Shown in pieces: positions 10,031-18,335 of a DNA stretch of 40,650 nt. The stretch is from assembly GCA_030590865.1 (NCBI GenBank), contig JAUVCD010000002.1:1-40650 (forward strand), read 5' to 3'. This DNA is from Myxococcales bacterium (lineage in GTDB: Bacteria; Myxococcota_A; Polyangia; Polyangiales; Polyangiaceae). The notes beneath the pieces were generated by a model. That model saw nothing but the letters and a program-made list of their open reading frames with translations, was not told the DNA's origin and ran no database searches. Position 1 is the stretch's first letter; every line of letters begins with the position of its first letter. The position numbers were made by a program, and so were the translations under genes.

Positions 10031-10678
10031 TCAGATGCACAGCACCGGGCGGATGGCCTCGGCGGCGTCGACCATTCGGTCCGCGAGGTCCCTCACGACA
10101 TGTGCTTTGAGGAATTGGGTTCCGTGAGTGCGGTGCTCGATCCCGTTGTCGTCCACCTCGAAGTCGTCTGAGTGACGAAACAGGTCCAGGAGTGCCAGCT
10201 GGAGATCCGGTTCCTCCATCATGCGGCGAGCACGGCCCTCATCCTGGGCCTTGATCATCACCAAGGGGTCGAGCTCGGCGTTGCCGCTCTGAATGTCTTG
10301 GGCGCCGAGGAACTTGCCGACTTTGCTCCAGAACCGTTCACGGTAGATCGACAGCCCCAGCTCGGCTGGCTCGGGGAAGAACAGCTGTACGTGAACCGAA
10401 TAGCTGGCCGAGGGGGTCGACGAGTTGCTGCGGTTGTTTCGGTAAACGTAGAGCTCGTAGTCACGGTAGTTGCCGATGGCCACGCCGAGGAACACCTTCT
10501 CGAGCACCGCCATTAGGAGCCCGTTGTTCATCACAGCGGCCAATTGGTCGGGGTCCTGTCCCTGCTGGCGGGCGATGCGGTCTGCCAGCTTCGACTCGAG
10601 CATGCCACGCACCCCTGGCTTGAACGTGAGGCCCAGCTCTTCGGCAAGGTCAGACCAGCGCTGTCGGGTTGTGCTCAT
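10031..10678 (-). CDS. Uncharacterised cytosolic protein
   Basis: ORF 10031..10738; probable start MSTTRQRWSDLAEELGL at 10678; coding-like composition, no recognised domain. Confidence 0.6.
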   Translation of the reverse strand: MSTTRQRWSDLAEELGLTFKPGVRGMLESKLADRIARQQGQDPDQLAAVMNNGLLMAVLEKVFLGVAIGNYRDYELYVYRNNRSNSSTPSASYSVHVQLFFPEPAELGLSIYRERFWSKVGKFLGAQDIQSGNAELDPLVMIKAQDEGRARRMMEEPDLQLALLDLFRHSDDFEVDDNGIEHRTHGTQFLKAHVVRDLADRMVDAAEAIRPVLCI

Positions 10679-10792
10679 GGCCCCAACGAAGCACGTTGGC
10701 GGGGACGTCACAAGCCCGGACAGAGGCAGGGGCGTCACCAGTCACCGGTGGGCTGCAGCGGGTCCAGCAATAGGTCGAGGCGGGAGAGCTAG

Positions 10793-12457
10793 ATGCACGG
10801 CATGGCAGCGCAGGGTTGGATGGTTGGGTTGGTCTCGAGCCTGATGGTTGGCTGCTCGAGCCCGGCGCCTCCGACGGGACGGGGTGCCGAGTTGCTGGGC
10901 GACGGAGCTTCAGGGGAGCCGGCGCCGGCAGACAGCGAGGCCTCCTCGGCAGCCCCTTCCACCGCCGCCACGGCCGTGCCTGCTAGCTCAGGCGCCACCG
11001 GCGTTGGGACTCAGAGTCACGGCCAAGCTGGTGCCTCAGGGGACTCGGTAGAGTCGTTTTACGTGGTGGCCAGCTTGCCTGGGGCTGGGCACTTCATGCC
11101 CGTCGACGGTCGGGCCTTCTTGGTGAGTGATGGCCCCACGCTGATCGACATTGCTGAGGATGGAGTTCGGGTCGACGGGAACAAAGTGGCGGGCATGGAG
11201 AAGCCCTTCGACGCTCTCCGGCGAGGCGAAATCGCCACCCTTGCCGGACGTTGGCCCGACGACATCTGGTTGGCGCTCAACGGACGCCAACCGATGGGCG
11301 GCGGGACGTGGCTCTATCGCTGGGCTGGCGACCGGTGGGCTGAGCAGAAGAAGCTCGGGCTTTATGCCACAGGGTCGACCAGCTGGGTCGGGGCGAGCTC
11401 ATTGGTGCTGCTCGAAGCCACCGACGGGAGCCGCAGCGAGCTGCTCCAGGTTCCCATTGGGTCTCCCCAGGTGGTGCCGCGCTTCACCGACGATAGTGGC
11501 GCTTGTCGGATGATCGCCAAGCGGCTCCAGGGGTTTGGGTCCGGTGAGCTCGTCGTCCAGGGGTTGCCCTGTGCCAGCGGGGGTGTCAGCGGAGCCGCCC
11601 GCCGCGGTGGCCTGATCGGCTATTGGCCCGCTGGCGGGACTGACGGCGTGATCGAGCAACTACCGGACATCGATGGAGACCTGTTTGGCATTGCAGCGAT
11701 GGCGGTTCAGTCACCCAAGGTCGCCTACGTTGCCGGTTGGTCTGGTCCAGACGCCAATCATCCCAAGGCCGCCTATCTGGCGCGCTTCGACGGCAACCAG
11801 GCTTACCTCGAGAAGCCGCCCATGAAGGGTCCGCTGATCGATCTGACGATTCATGCCGGTTCGGTGCTCTGGGCCATCGAGGGGAACAAAACGGGTGGGC
11901 AGCAGCTCTGGCGCCGCGGTGCCGACGACCATTGGTTCAAGGTTGTGCTGCCTAGTCATGAGGGGCGGCCGTTGCAGCCCGCGCGCATCTGGGCGCGGGG
12001 GCCAGGCGATCTGTGGCTCGTGGCGAAGGCGGGCCGTCGCTACTGGTTGCTTCATACCCAACAGGCGGACCAGGTGGTCGAGCTGTTGGCGACCCAGGCG
12101 AGCGAGTATCAGTCGCTTGGTGTCGCTACGGCCAGCTGTAGTCCGTTGTTGGTGATTTTGGACGAAGCCAGCGAGGGTGAGCCGCGTCGAGTCACCGCAG
12201 GCCGGGCGCGTGGTGCGCTGGGTGGAGCCGGTGGCCGGGTGTTGCTGGTCGAATACCGGCGGCGAGGAAAGTTGTGCCTCGGCGTGGTGGCCTACACGCT
12301 CACTCAGGCGCGTAGCTATGCCGAGCTCGCCAAGCAGAAGCTGTCCAATGCCGATCCCCGAATCGTGTGTCACGAGCCTCGGAATCGCTTGCGCATGTTC
12401 GTCTACGACCCGGCGACCGGGCAATGGCAGGCGGGCCTGCCTGGTGCGAGTCGGTGA
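10793..12457 (+). CDS. Uncharacterised lipoprotein, possible beta-propeller-like repeats
   Basis: 554 aa; N-term MHGMAAQGWMVGLVSSLMVGCSSPAPP lipobox; Ala/Pro/Ser linker; recurrent W-containing motifs (DDIWLALNG, GDLWLVAKAG, VLWAIEGNK). Confidence 0.7.
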   Translation: MHGMAAQGWMVGLVSSLMVGCSSPAPPTGRGAELLGDGASGEPAPADSEASSAAPSTAATAVPASSGATGVGTQSHGQAGASGDSVESFYVVASLPGAGHFMPVDGRAFLVSDGPTLIDIAEDGVRVDGNKVAGMEKPFDALRRGEIATLAGRWPDDIWLALNGRQPMGGGTWLYRWAGDRWAEQKKLGLYATGSTSWVGASSLVLLEATDGSRSELLQVPIGSPQVVPRFTDDSGACRMIAKRLQGFGSGELVVQGLPCASGGVSGAARRGGLIGYWPAGGTDGVIEQLPDIDGDLFGIAAMAVQSPKVAYVAGWSGPDANHPKAAYLARFDGNQAYLEKPPMKGPLIDLTIHAGSVLWAIEGNKTGGQQLWRRGADDHWFKVVLPSHEGRPLQPARIWARGPGDLWLVAKAGRRYWLLHTQQADQVVELLATQASEYQSLGVATASCSPLLVILDEASEGEPRRVTAGRARGALGGAGGRVLLVEYRRRGKLCLGVVAYTLTQARSYAELAKQKLSNADPRIVCHEPRNRLRMFVYDPATGQWQAGLPGASR

Positions 12458-12479
12458 GCTGTTCGAAGCCGCGACTCGG

Positions 12480-13865
12480 TCACCGTCGGCGCAGGTCACT
12501 GCCTCTGCCCCAGAAGCGTTCCGGATTCACTTTGGTGCCATAGCGCAGCAGGTCGTCGAGCTTGACCAGGAGCTTGTCCACTGGCCTGCTACAGCCTCGA
12601 ATGACCGCCCGGGCCGTCTCGTGGAGCCACCCCTCGGCCTTGTTGAAGGGACAGCAGCGAATGCAGTTGCCGCAGTCGGTGAAGCCGTAACGCTGCCAGA
12701 TTTCGAGGCACCGGTCGGCCTTGACCGGCCACTTGAGCACCGCCGGGTTGTTGCTGACACTCAGCCTCTCGCGGTGCCGCTTGTCGTAGGAGATGGCCTG
12801 ACCTGGGCATTGCTGCGCGCATTTCATGCAGACGTCGCAGAACTCGGTGACCCCAAAGCTGATGGGCCGGTCGGGCTCCAGGGGCAGGTCGGTGATGATT
12901 TTGGCTAGCCGCACTCGGGGGCCGTATTTCGGTGTGATCAGGATGCCCTGGCGGCCCAACTCACCGAGGCCGGCGTCGATGGCCATGGGGATGCTCAGGC
13001 CGGTGTGGTTGGCGCAAGGGATGGCGTTGAAGCCGAGGCCGCGGATGAACTCGGCCAAGCTGGCGGTGGTGAAGGCCATCTGGGAGTAGCCTGCTCCGGT
13101 AGCCGCTGCGCCTACCGCCGAGGGGTAGGCCGAGACGGCTTCCAGATCCATCTCGAAGGCCAGCACGACTACGCGGTTCATGGTTTCGGGAATCACCAGC
13201 GTGCCGTCGTCGCGATACTGCGGCCTGGCCGATCCCGTCGGATCGACTTTCGCGGTCTTCACTTGCCCAGTAGGCAGCGGGACCTCCTCGGTCTTGGTGA
13301 ACAGGATGTTGCCCTGCCCGCCGCTGCCCCTGAAGTCGAAGTAGCGCGAATAGATCCAGCGCTGATCGAGGGTGGCGATACCGACCAGCGAGGCGCCGAG
13401 AAAGTGGCCAGCTTTCTTCACCATCTGGGTGATGTCGCCGTCCGAGAGGTGATCCCGGTCCCAGGGCCCTTCGAGGGCGTCGCGACCGACCATGGCAAAG
13501 AAGGGCTCGAGGCGCAGCAGACCCTGGTGGTCGCCATGGCCGCCAGACCTGGTCTTGAAGGCGCTGGCCACGGTCCAAGAGGCCCCCATCAAGGCGAAGT
13601 CCTCACGACGGAACCCCCGCTTCTGCGTCGCGATTACCTCGGCATAGGAGCGCATCGAACCTGCGAAGCGCTCCTGCATTTCAGCGTCCCAGACCATCCG
13701 ACCGAAGGCACTGTTCTTGGCGTCGAAGCGCTGGTAGGTCGAGTCGTCGACGTCATAGGGGGCTTCGCCCGCAGGGTGTCGTTGGACTTGGACGCCGACC
13801 GCTCGCCTGAGGGAGGAAAAGAGGCCTTCGCCGCCGCTGGTCGCCGGACCCATCGTGACGCGCAT
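12480..13865 (-). CDS. Reductive dehalogenase catalytic-subunit-like protein (corrinoid + two [4Fe-4S] binding type), no Tat signal
   Basis: 461 aa; VKKAGHFLGASLVGIATLD; first cluster FCDVCMKCAQQCPGQAIS (CX2CX2CX3CP); second cluster CLEIWQRYGFTDCGNCIRCCPFNK (CX11CX2CX3CP-like) followed by W-H; N-terminus has no twin-Arg/hydrophobic signal. Confidence 0.75.
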   Translation of the reverse strand: MRVTMGPATSGGEGLFSSLRRAVGVQVQRHPAGEAPYDVDDSTYQRFDAKNSAFGRMVWDAEMQERFAGSMRSYAEVIATQKRGFRREDFALMGASWTVASAFKTRSGGHGDHQGLLRLEPFFAMVGRDALEGPWDRDHLSDGDITQMVKKAGHFLGASLVGIATLDQRWIYSRYFDFRGSGGQGNILFTKTEEVPLPTGQVKTAKVDPTGSARPQYRDDGTLVIPETMNRVVVLAFEMDLEAVSAYPSAVGAAATGAGYSQMAFTTASLAEFIRGLGFNAIPCANHTGLSIPMAIDAGLGELGRQGILITPKYGPRVRLAKIITDLPLEPDRPISFGVTEFCDVCMKCAQQCPGQAISYDKRHRERLSVSNNPAVLKWPVKADRCLEIWQRYGFTDCGNCIRCCPFNKAEGWLHETARAVIRGCSRPVDKLLVKLDDLLRYGTKVNPERFWGRGSDLRRR

Positions 13866-13933
13866 CTGCCCATTGTCGCCTCGCTCGGGCGCTGAGTCAC
13901 GAGCCGTCAGACAGCCCCGCGGTACGGGCCTGG

Positions 13934-14311
13934 TCAGTCTCCGCCGGCGCCGCCATTGCCCCCGGCACCGCCAATGCCCCCGGCGCCTGCAATGCCGCCA
14001 GCACCACCGTCACCAGCGGTGCCGCCGTCGCCGCCCCAGCCCCCGACGTAACCGCCTGCGACGCCATAGGCCATTTGTCCGCCCCAGCCGCTGCTGCTGC
14101 TGCTGCTGCTGCTGACGCCGTAAGCACCTCCGGCGCCACCGGTGCCGTCCGAGCCCCCGTCATCGCAGGCGCCTGTCGAGAGGCCGGCGCTGACTAGCAA
14201 CATGGGAATGACGAGCGCGCCCTTCAACCCTGGCGCCGCGGTGCGCTCTGCCAGCTGGTCTAGGTTTGCACAGAGGCGCTGCAGCTTTTCGCGAATACCT
14301 TGCTCGGACAT
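13934..14311 (-). CDS. Small Gly-rich lipoprotein with poly-Ser tract
   Basis: 125 aa; hydrophobic segment ending STGACDDGG; SSSSSSSSGWGG and GGAGG-type repeats. Confidence 0.55.
   Translation of the reverse strand: MSEQGIREKLQRLCANLDQLAERTAAPGLKGALVIPMLLVSAGLSTGACDDGGSDGTGGAGGAYGVSSSSSSSSGWGGQMAYGVAGGYVGGWGGDGGTAGDGGAGGIAGAGGIGGAGGNGGAGGD
14091..14114. repeat. (CTG)8 trinucleotide microsatellite
   Basis: ctgctgctgctgctgctgctgctg read directly; encodes the Ser8 tract on the minus strand. Confidence 0.95.
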
Positions 14312-14493
14312 GAAACCCTCAGAAGCAGCCTATCATGGGGGGGCTGACCGGGGTTCGATCCGTGGGGATCCAGACCGGGCGGCGGCGAGACGGATGATGG
14401 TCAGTCGTGATCTGGTTGACTGGCCCAATCCGAATTGTCGGTCCCAGACGCCTCTTGACCGGCCCCCCCAGGGACTGCCACGCTGCGTTTGCG

Positions 14494-15798
14494 ATGGGTC
14501 CCAACGACGACGAAAAGCGCAATACTTTGGAGCGAACGGGGCCTTGGCGTCCTGCGTGGGCTGTGACCGGCGGCGGGCGCGAGGCGGGTCACCGCCCCTC
14601 CGTGGTCTTGGGCATGTCAGGGAGCATTGCGGCCTTCAAGGCCGTCGAGGTGGTTCGGCTGCTAGTGAAAGCGGGGGTGCGGGTCGTCCCGGTGATGACC
14701 GAGTCGGCCAAGGAATTCATCGGCCCGTCGACGCTTGCTGGGCTCTGTAGCGAGCCAGTGGTCACCGAGATGTTCGATCCGACTTGCCCAGGTGAGCGCC
14801 ACGTGTCGCTTACCGCGGGTGCGGAAGTCTTGGCGCTGGTGCCGAGCACTGCCGAGCTGATCGCGGCCCTGGCCCAGGGGCGGGCCAACGATTTGCTGCG
14901 CGCCACGGCGCTCTGCGCGCGCTGCCCGGTGGTGATGGCCCCGGCGATGCATCCGCGGATGTGGGAGCATCCGGCGACGCAGCGCAACGTGGCTACCGTG
15001 TTGAGCGACAACCGGATCGAGATGATCGGTCCGGTGAGAGGGGAAGTAGCCACCGGCGAGGTGGGCGTTGGGCGGATGGCAGAGCCCGAGGAGATTGCCG
15101 CCAAGCTGCTCAGCTACTGCGTACCTCAGGATCTGGTGGGGCTGCGGATCGTAGTCACTGCCGGTCCCACGGCCGAGGATCTCGATCCGGCGCGCTATTT
15201 GTCGAACCGGTCGAGCGGCAAGATGGGTTTCGCCGTCGCCGAACGAGCCGCTGCGCGGGGCGCCACGGTGATCCTGATCGCTGGTCCGGTGAGCCTGCCT
15301 ACGCCCCAACGGGTCAAACGAGTCGACGTGCGCAGCGCGACCAACATGCAGAAGGCGCTCTGGGAGGTGATGGGCGCTGATCTGGGCCATGCGGACGCCT
15401 TGGTGATGACTGCCGCGGTCGCCGACTATCGGCCCGAGGAGCGCTTCGAATACAAGATGAAGCGCGCCAAAGTTGGCAAGACCACGACCCTCGGTCTGGT
15501 GGCCAATCCCGATCTGCTCGCCGAGGTGGGGGCTGTGCGCACCGGCGTTCGCCCCGTGTTGGTAGGCTTTGCACTCGAGACGCTGGTGGATGACGAGCTG
15601 GTGGCGGCGGCGCGCGACAAGCTGCGGGCCAAAGGGGTGGATCTGGTCGTGGCCAATCACGCCGCTGATGCCTTCGATCGGGACGACAACCGCGCCACTT
15701 TGGTGACCCTATCGGGCGCCGATCCGCTGCCGCGCATGCCGAAGACCGAGTTGGCCGATCACGTGCTCGACGCCATCGTCGCGTCCTGCGCTGGCTGA
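14494..15798 (+). CDS. coaBC: Bifunctional phosphopantothenoylcysteine decarboxylase / phosphopantothenate-cysteine ligase
   Basis: VVLGMSGSIAAFKAVEVVRLL, APAMHPRMWEHPATQRNV, TAGPTAEDLDPARYLSNRSSGKMGFAVAERAAARGA, MTAAVADYRP. Start within ORF 14407..15798 uncertain. Confidence 0.92.
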   Translation: MGPNDDEKRNTLERTGPWRPAWAVTGGGREAGHRPSVVLGMSGSIAAFKAVEVVRLLVKAGVRVVPVMTESAKEFIGPSTLAGLCSEPVVTEMFDPTCPGERHVSLTAGAEVLALVPSTAELIAALAQGRANDLLRATALCARCPVVMAPAMHPRMWEHPATQRNVATVLSDNRIEMIGPVRGEVATGEVGVGRMAEPEEIAAKLLSYCVPQDLVGLRIVVTAGPTAEDLDPARYLSNRSSGKMGFAVAERAAARGATVILIAGPVSLPTPQRVKRVDVRSATNMQKALWEVMGADLGHADALVMTAAVADYRPEERFEYKMKRAKVGKTTTLGLVANPDLLAEVGAVRTGVRPVLVGFALETLVDDELVAAARDKLRAKGVDLVVANHAADAFDRDDNRATLVTLSGADPLPRMPKTELADHVLDAIVASCAG

Positions 15799-15820
15799 GC
15801 TGTCAAGGAGTTGACGAATC

Positions 15821-16636
15821 GTGAGCTCAGTGCCGCCTTCCGACCCGTCCTCCGAGCCGTCTGACTGCCTCGACCCAGAGCCTTCTGGTGAGGACGCAGC
15901 GGTGTCATCCCCATCGTCGGCTCAGGACGAGCAACCGCCGGCGTCCGCGTCCCCGGTGCCCAAGCACTGGGCCTGGTTGATGGCACTTCTCGTGGCCGCC
16001 GCTGGCGGCACTGCCGTCTCGCTAGCCTGCGCGCCCGCGCGGGCCGGGCGGCCGGATATCTTGGCGCTGGTCGGCGGCACCTACGGCTTGCTCTTGGTCG
16101 GCACGGTGGTCTGGCTAGCACGGCGCGGCGAGCTGCGGCGACAGCTCACGCCGTCACGAGGTGATATCAGCATCGGTGCGCTGCTGGCCGTCGGCATGTA
16201 CATGCTCGCCACGCTGGGTCACCACTTGCTCACCCCCCAGGGGTCGCCTCGCGAGCCCTGGATCCTCCGGCTCTACCTGCAGGTGGGCGACCCGGTGGTG
16301 ACGGCCGCCTGGCAGGTGGGACTGGCGGTGATGGCGATCGCTGCCATTGAAGAGATTGTCTGGCGCGGCTGGGTTCAAGGTGCTCTGTCCGCTGCCTATG
16401 GCGACCGCCGAGGGTGGCTCTTGGCGAGCGTGCTCTATGGGCTGGCCCACCTACCGACTGCCATGTTGCTTGGCGATCCGTCAGCGGGTCTCAATCCTCT
16501 GCTGCCCCTGGCGGCATTGGGTGGCGGCTTGATCTGGGGGCTGTTGGCCTGGCGCTTCGGTCGCCTCGCTCCCAGCGTTTTCGCCCACATGCTGCTGTCC
16601 TGGGCGGTAGTCGAATACCCAATCTGGCGCATGTAG
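15821..16636 (+). CDS. CPBP family intramembrane glutamic endopeptidase
   Basis: 271 aa membrane protein with EEIVWRGWVQGAL (EExxxR), VLYGLAHLP (YxxxH) and SVFAHMLLSW; GTG start at 15821. Confidence 0.85.
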   Translation: MSSVPPSDPSSEPSDCLDPEPSGEDAAVSSPSSAQDEQPPASASPVPKHWAWLMALLVAAAGGTAVSLACAPARAGRPDILALVGGTYGLLLVGTVVWLARRGELRRQLTPSRGDISIGALLAVGMYMLATLGHHLLTPQGSPREPWILRLYLQVGDPVVTAAWQVGLAVMAIAAIEEIVWRGWVQGALSAAYGDRRGWLLASVLYGLAHLPTAMLLGDPSAGLNPLLPLAALGGGLIWGLLAWRFGRLAPSVFAHMLLSWAVVEYPIWRM

Positions 16637-16640
16637 CCTC

Positions 16641-17516
16641 ATGGATTACGTCGGTCGCATCTACCGTCCGCCAAGCGAAGCCTACAGCCTGCTGTTGCAG
16701 GTGACCGAGGGCTGCAGTCACAACCGCTGCATCTATTGCGGCATGTACCGAGACAAGCCGTTTCGCACCAAGTCCTGGCCGATCATCGAGGCTGATCTGG
16801 TCGAGGCGGCAGCGGCTGGCGAAGTCAGTCGGCGGGTGTTTCTCTGCGATGGCGACGCGCTGGTTCTGTCCCAGCGCCGTCTCTTGCAGATCCTCGAGGG
16901 CATTCGGAAGCGCTTGCCCTGGGTCGAGCGAGTGGGTGTCTACGGTGACACCCGCAGTGTCAACCGCAAGACCGTGGCAGAGCTGCGGCAGCTGCGACAG
17001 CTCGGTCTTGAAATCGTCTATCACGGCGTCGAGTCAGGGAATGACGAGGTGCTCCGCTTCGCGGACAAAGGCGGCACGGCCGCAGAATGCGTCGACACCG
17101 CCGATCGGTTGCGTGAGGCGGAGATTACTCACTCGGTCATTGTCTTGCTCGGCGTCGGTGGCGTGGCGCTGAGCAAGAGGCACGCCCAGGGGACCGGGGC
17201 GCTACTCACCAAGATGGATCCACCTTTCGTTGCGGCGCTGACCACGACGGTGATCCCCGAAACACCACTGGGGCAGCTACAAGAGAAGGGCGCCTTTGAG
17301 CTTCCGAGCAAGTTCGGTCTGCTCGAAGAGCTGCACACCATCGTTGCGGAGAGCGAGCTGACTGGCTGCCGCTTCTCGTCCAATCACGCCAGCAATTACC
17401 TGCCTGTACGCGCGGACTTGCCTCAGGATAAGGCCAAGCTGCTGACGGCTATCCGGGCGGTGATCGACGCTGGTGACGAAGGGGTGCTGCGGCCTGAGTG
17501 GATGCGGGGGCTGTAG
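16641..17516 (+). CDS. Radical SAM protein with CX4CX2C cysteine motif
   Basis: LQVTEGCSHNRCIYCGMYRDKPFR; starts 4 nt after the CPBP stop codon. Confidence 0.85.
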   Translation: MDYVGRIYRPPSEAYSLLLQVTEGCSHNRCIYCGMYRDKPFRTKSWPIIEADLVEAAAAGEVSRRVFLCDGDALVLSQRRLLQILEGIRKRLPWVERVGVYGDTRSVNRKTVAELRQLRQLGLEIVYHGVESGNDEVLRFADKGGTAAECVDTADRLREAEITHSVIVLLGVGGVALSKRHAQGTGALLTKMDPPFVAALTTTVIPETPLGQLQEKGAFELPSKFGLLEELHTIVAESELTGCRFSSNHASNYLPVRADLPQDKAKLLTAIRAVIDAGDEGVLRPEWMRGL

Positions 17517-17613
17517 TGTGGGCCCCTTCCGCCTGAGTGCAGGCCACGGATTCTCGATTCTCTGCCCGCTTCCGCCTCGCGCACGAACCCCCGCACGACC
17601 CCGCTTCCGACCG

Positions 17614-17690
17614 AAGCCGAGCTCGATTCTCGAGTTCGGTTCTCGAGCTCGATGGCTCGATTCTCGATTCTCGGCTCTCGGCCCTCGGCT
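17614..17690. repeat. Low-complexity ATTCTCG / CTCGAG-rich tract
   Basis: gccgagctcgattctcgagttcggttctcgagctcgatggctcgattctcgattctcggctctcggccctcgg. Confidence 0.75.
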
Positions 17691-17692
17691 CC

Positions 17693-17802
17693 GCGGGCGA
17701 GTGCTGCGCGGTCCTCGACTGCGTCTCGCTCTCGGGCAGCATCGAGCAGCACAAGACAAGCTCCGGCGCATCGGCGCCATGCTCTTCAAGCTGAGCAACT
17801 GA
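17693..17802 (+). pseudogene. Probable frameshifted C-terminal remnant of a four-helix-bundle (S23/avd-type) protein
   Basis: Frame 1: AGECCAVLDCVSLSGSIEQHK; continues in another frame DKLRRIGAMLFKLSN*. Together resembles the C-terminal helices of small four-helix-bundle proteins; a frameshift lies near 17750-17765. Confidence 0.4.
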
Positions 17803-18022
17803 CGTCCTGCGGGCTGCAGGCCGCGAGCCGGCAGCCCGCCCGGGGGTCTGATGTGGCCCGTGGGCCTACCGGCTGCACCGCCGGATGAGGCCGCTTCCCT
17901 CACCCTTCCGACCCCGATTTCGAGCAACAAATCGGGCTCGGGGTCGTGCTCGGAGCGCGAGCGCGGGGCGGAAGAGGAAGCGACAACCCGAGCGCTTCCC
18001 TCACGCTGCCGGCCTGTCCCTG

Positions 18023-18055
18023 AGGTTGGACCAACAACTTCGCGAAACGCGAAGT
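18023..18055. repeat. Short dispersed hairpin repeat, copy 1 (aggttggaccaacaacttcgcgaaacgcgaagt)
   Basis: Contains perfect inverted repeat cttcgcg-aaa-cgcgaag (18038-18054) and the ttggaccaa mini-palindrome. Confidence 0.85.
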
Positions 18056-18074
18056 CCCATCATCGACCTCCGGC

Positions 18075-18109
18075 AGGTTGGACCAACAAGTTCGCGTTTC
18101 GCGAAGTTG
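18075..18109. repeat. Short dispersed hairpin repeat, copy 2 (aggttggaccaacaagttcgcgtttcgcgaagttg)
   Basis: Shares 15 nt aggttggaccaacaa with copy 1; hairpin ttcgcg-ttt-cgcgaa at 18091-18105. Confidence 0.85.
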
Positions 18110-18208
18110 CGCCCACGACCTAGCGGAGCAGTGGGGTCCGCAACCCGCTGCTGTACCTCGGCACCCCTCTTCAGCATGGAAATGCGACAACTTGATTTGC
18201 TCCCAGCC

Positions 18209-18335
18209 CTTCCCCCACGCGCACGCCCCCCCCGCTCGCCCCCGCTTCCCTACCGCTTCCGACCCCGACCTAGACCAACCGATCGGGCTCGGGACGGGAT
18301 CGGGGTCGCGCTCGGACCCGTGCGCGTGGGGGAAG
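18209..18335. repeat. Long inverted repeat (17-bp perfect arms) enclosing further complementary GC-rich segments
   Basis: cttcccccacgcgcacg (18209-18225) is the exact reverse complement of cgtgcgcgtgggggaag (18319-18335); inner cgaccccga / tcggggtcg also pair. Confidence 0.85.

Noticed and set aside
12480-13865. Interpretation as queG (epoxyqueuosine reductase)
   Set aside because: Second Fe-S motif spacing and overall length/sequence fit RdhA-type proteins better, though QueG relationship cannot be excluded without an HMM search.
14345-14375. ggggttcgatccgtgggg resembling a tRNA T-arm
   Set aside because: The 5-bp T-stem does not pair and no acceptor/anticodon arms can be drawn.
14662-15660. 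332 aa minus-strand ORF opposite coaBC
   Set aside because: coaBC motifs on the plus strand are unambiguous; the minus ORF is compositional.
18023-18109. Possible CRISPR-like repeat-spacer unit
   Set aside because: Only two imperfect copies, one spacer-like gap, no cas genes nearby.
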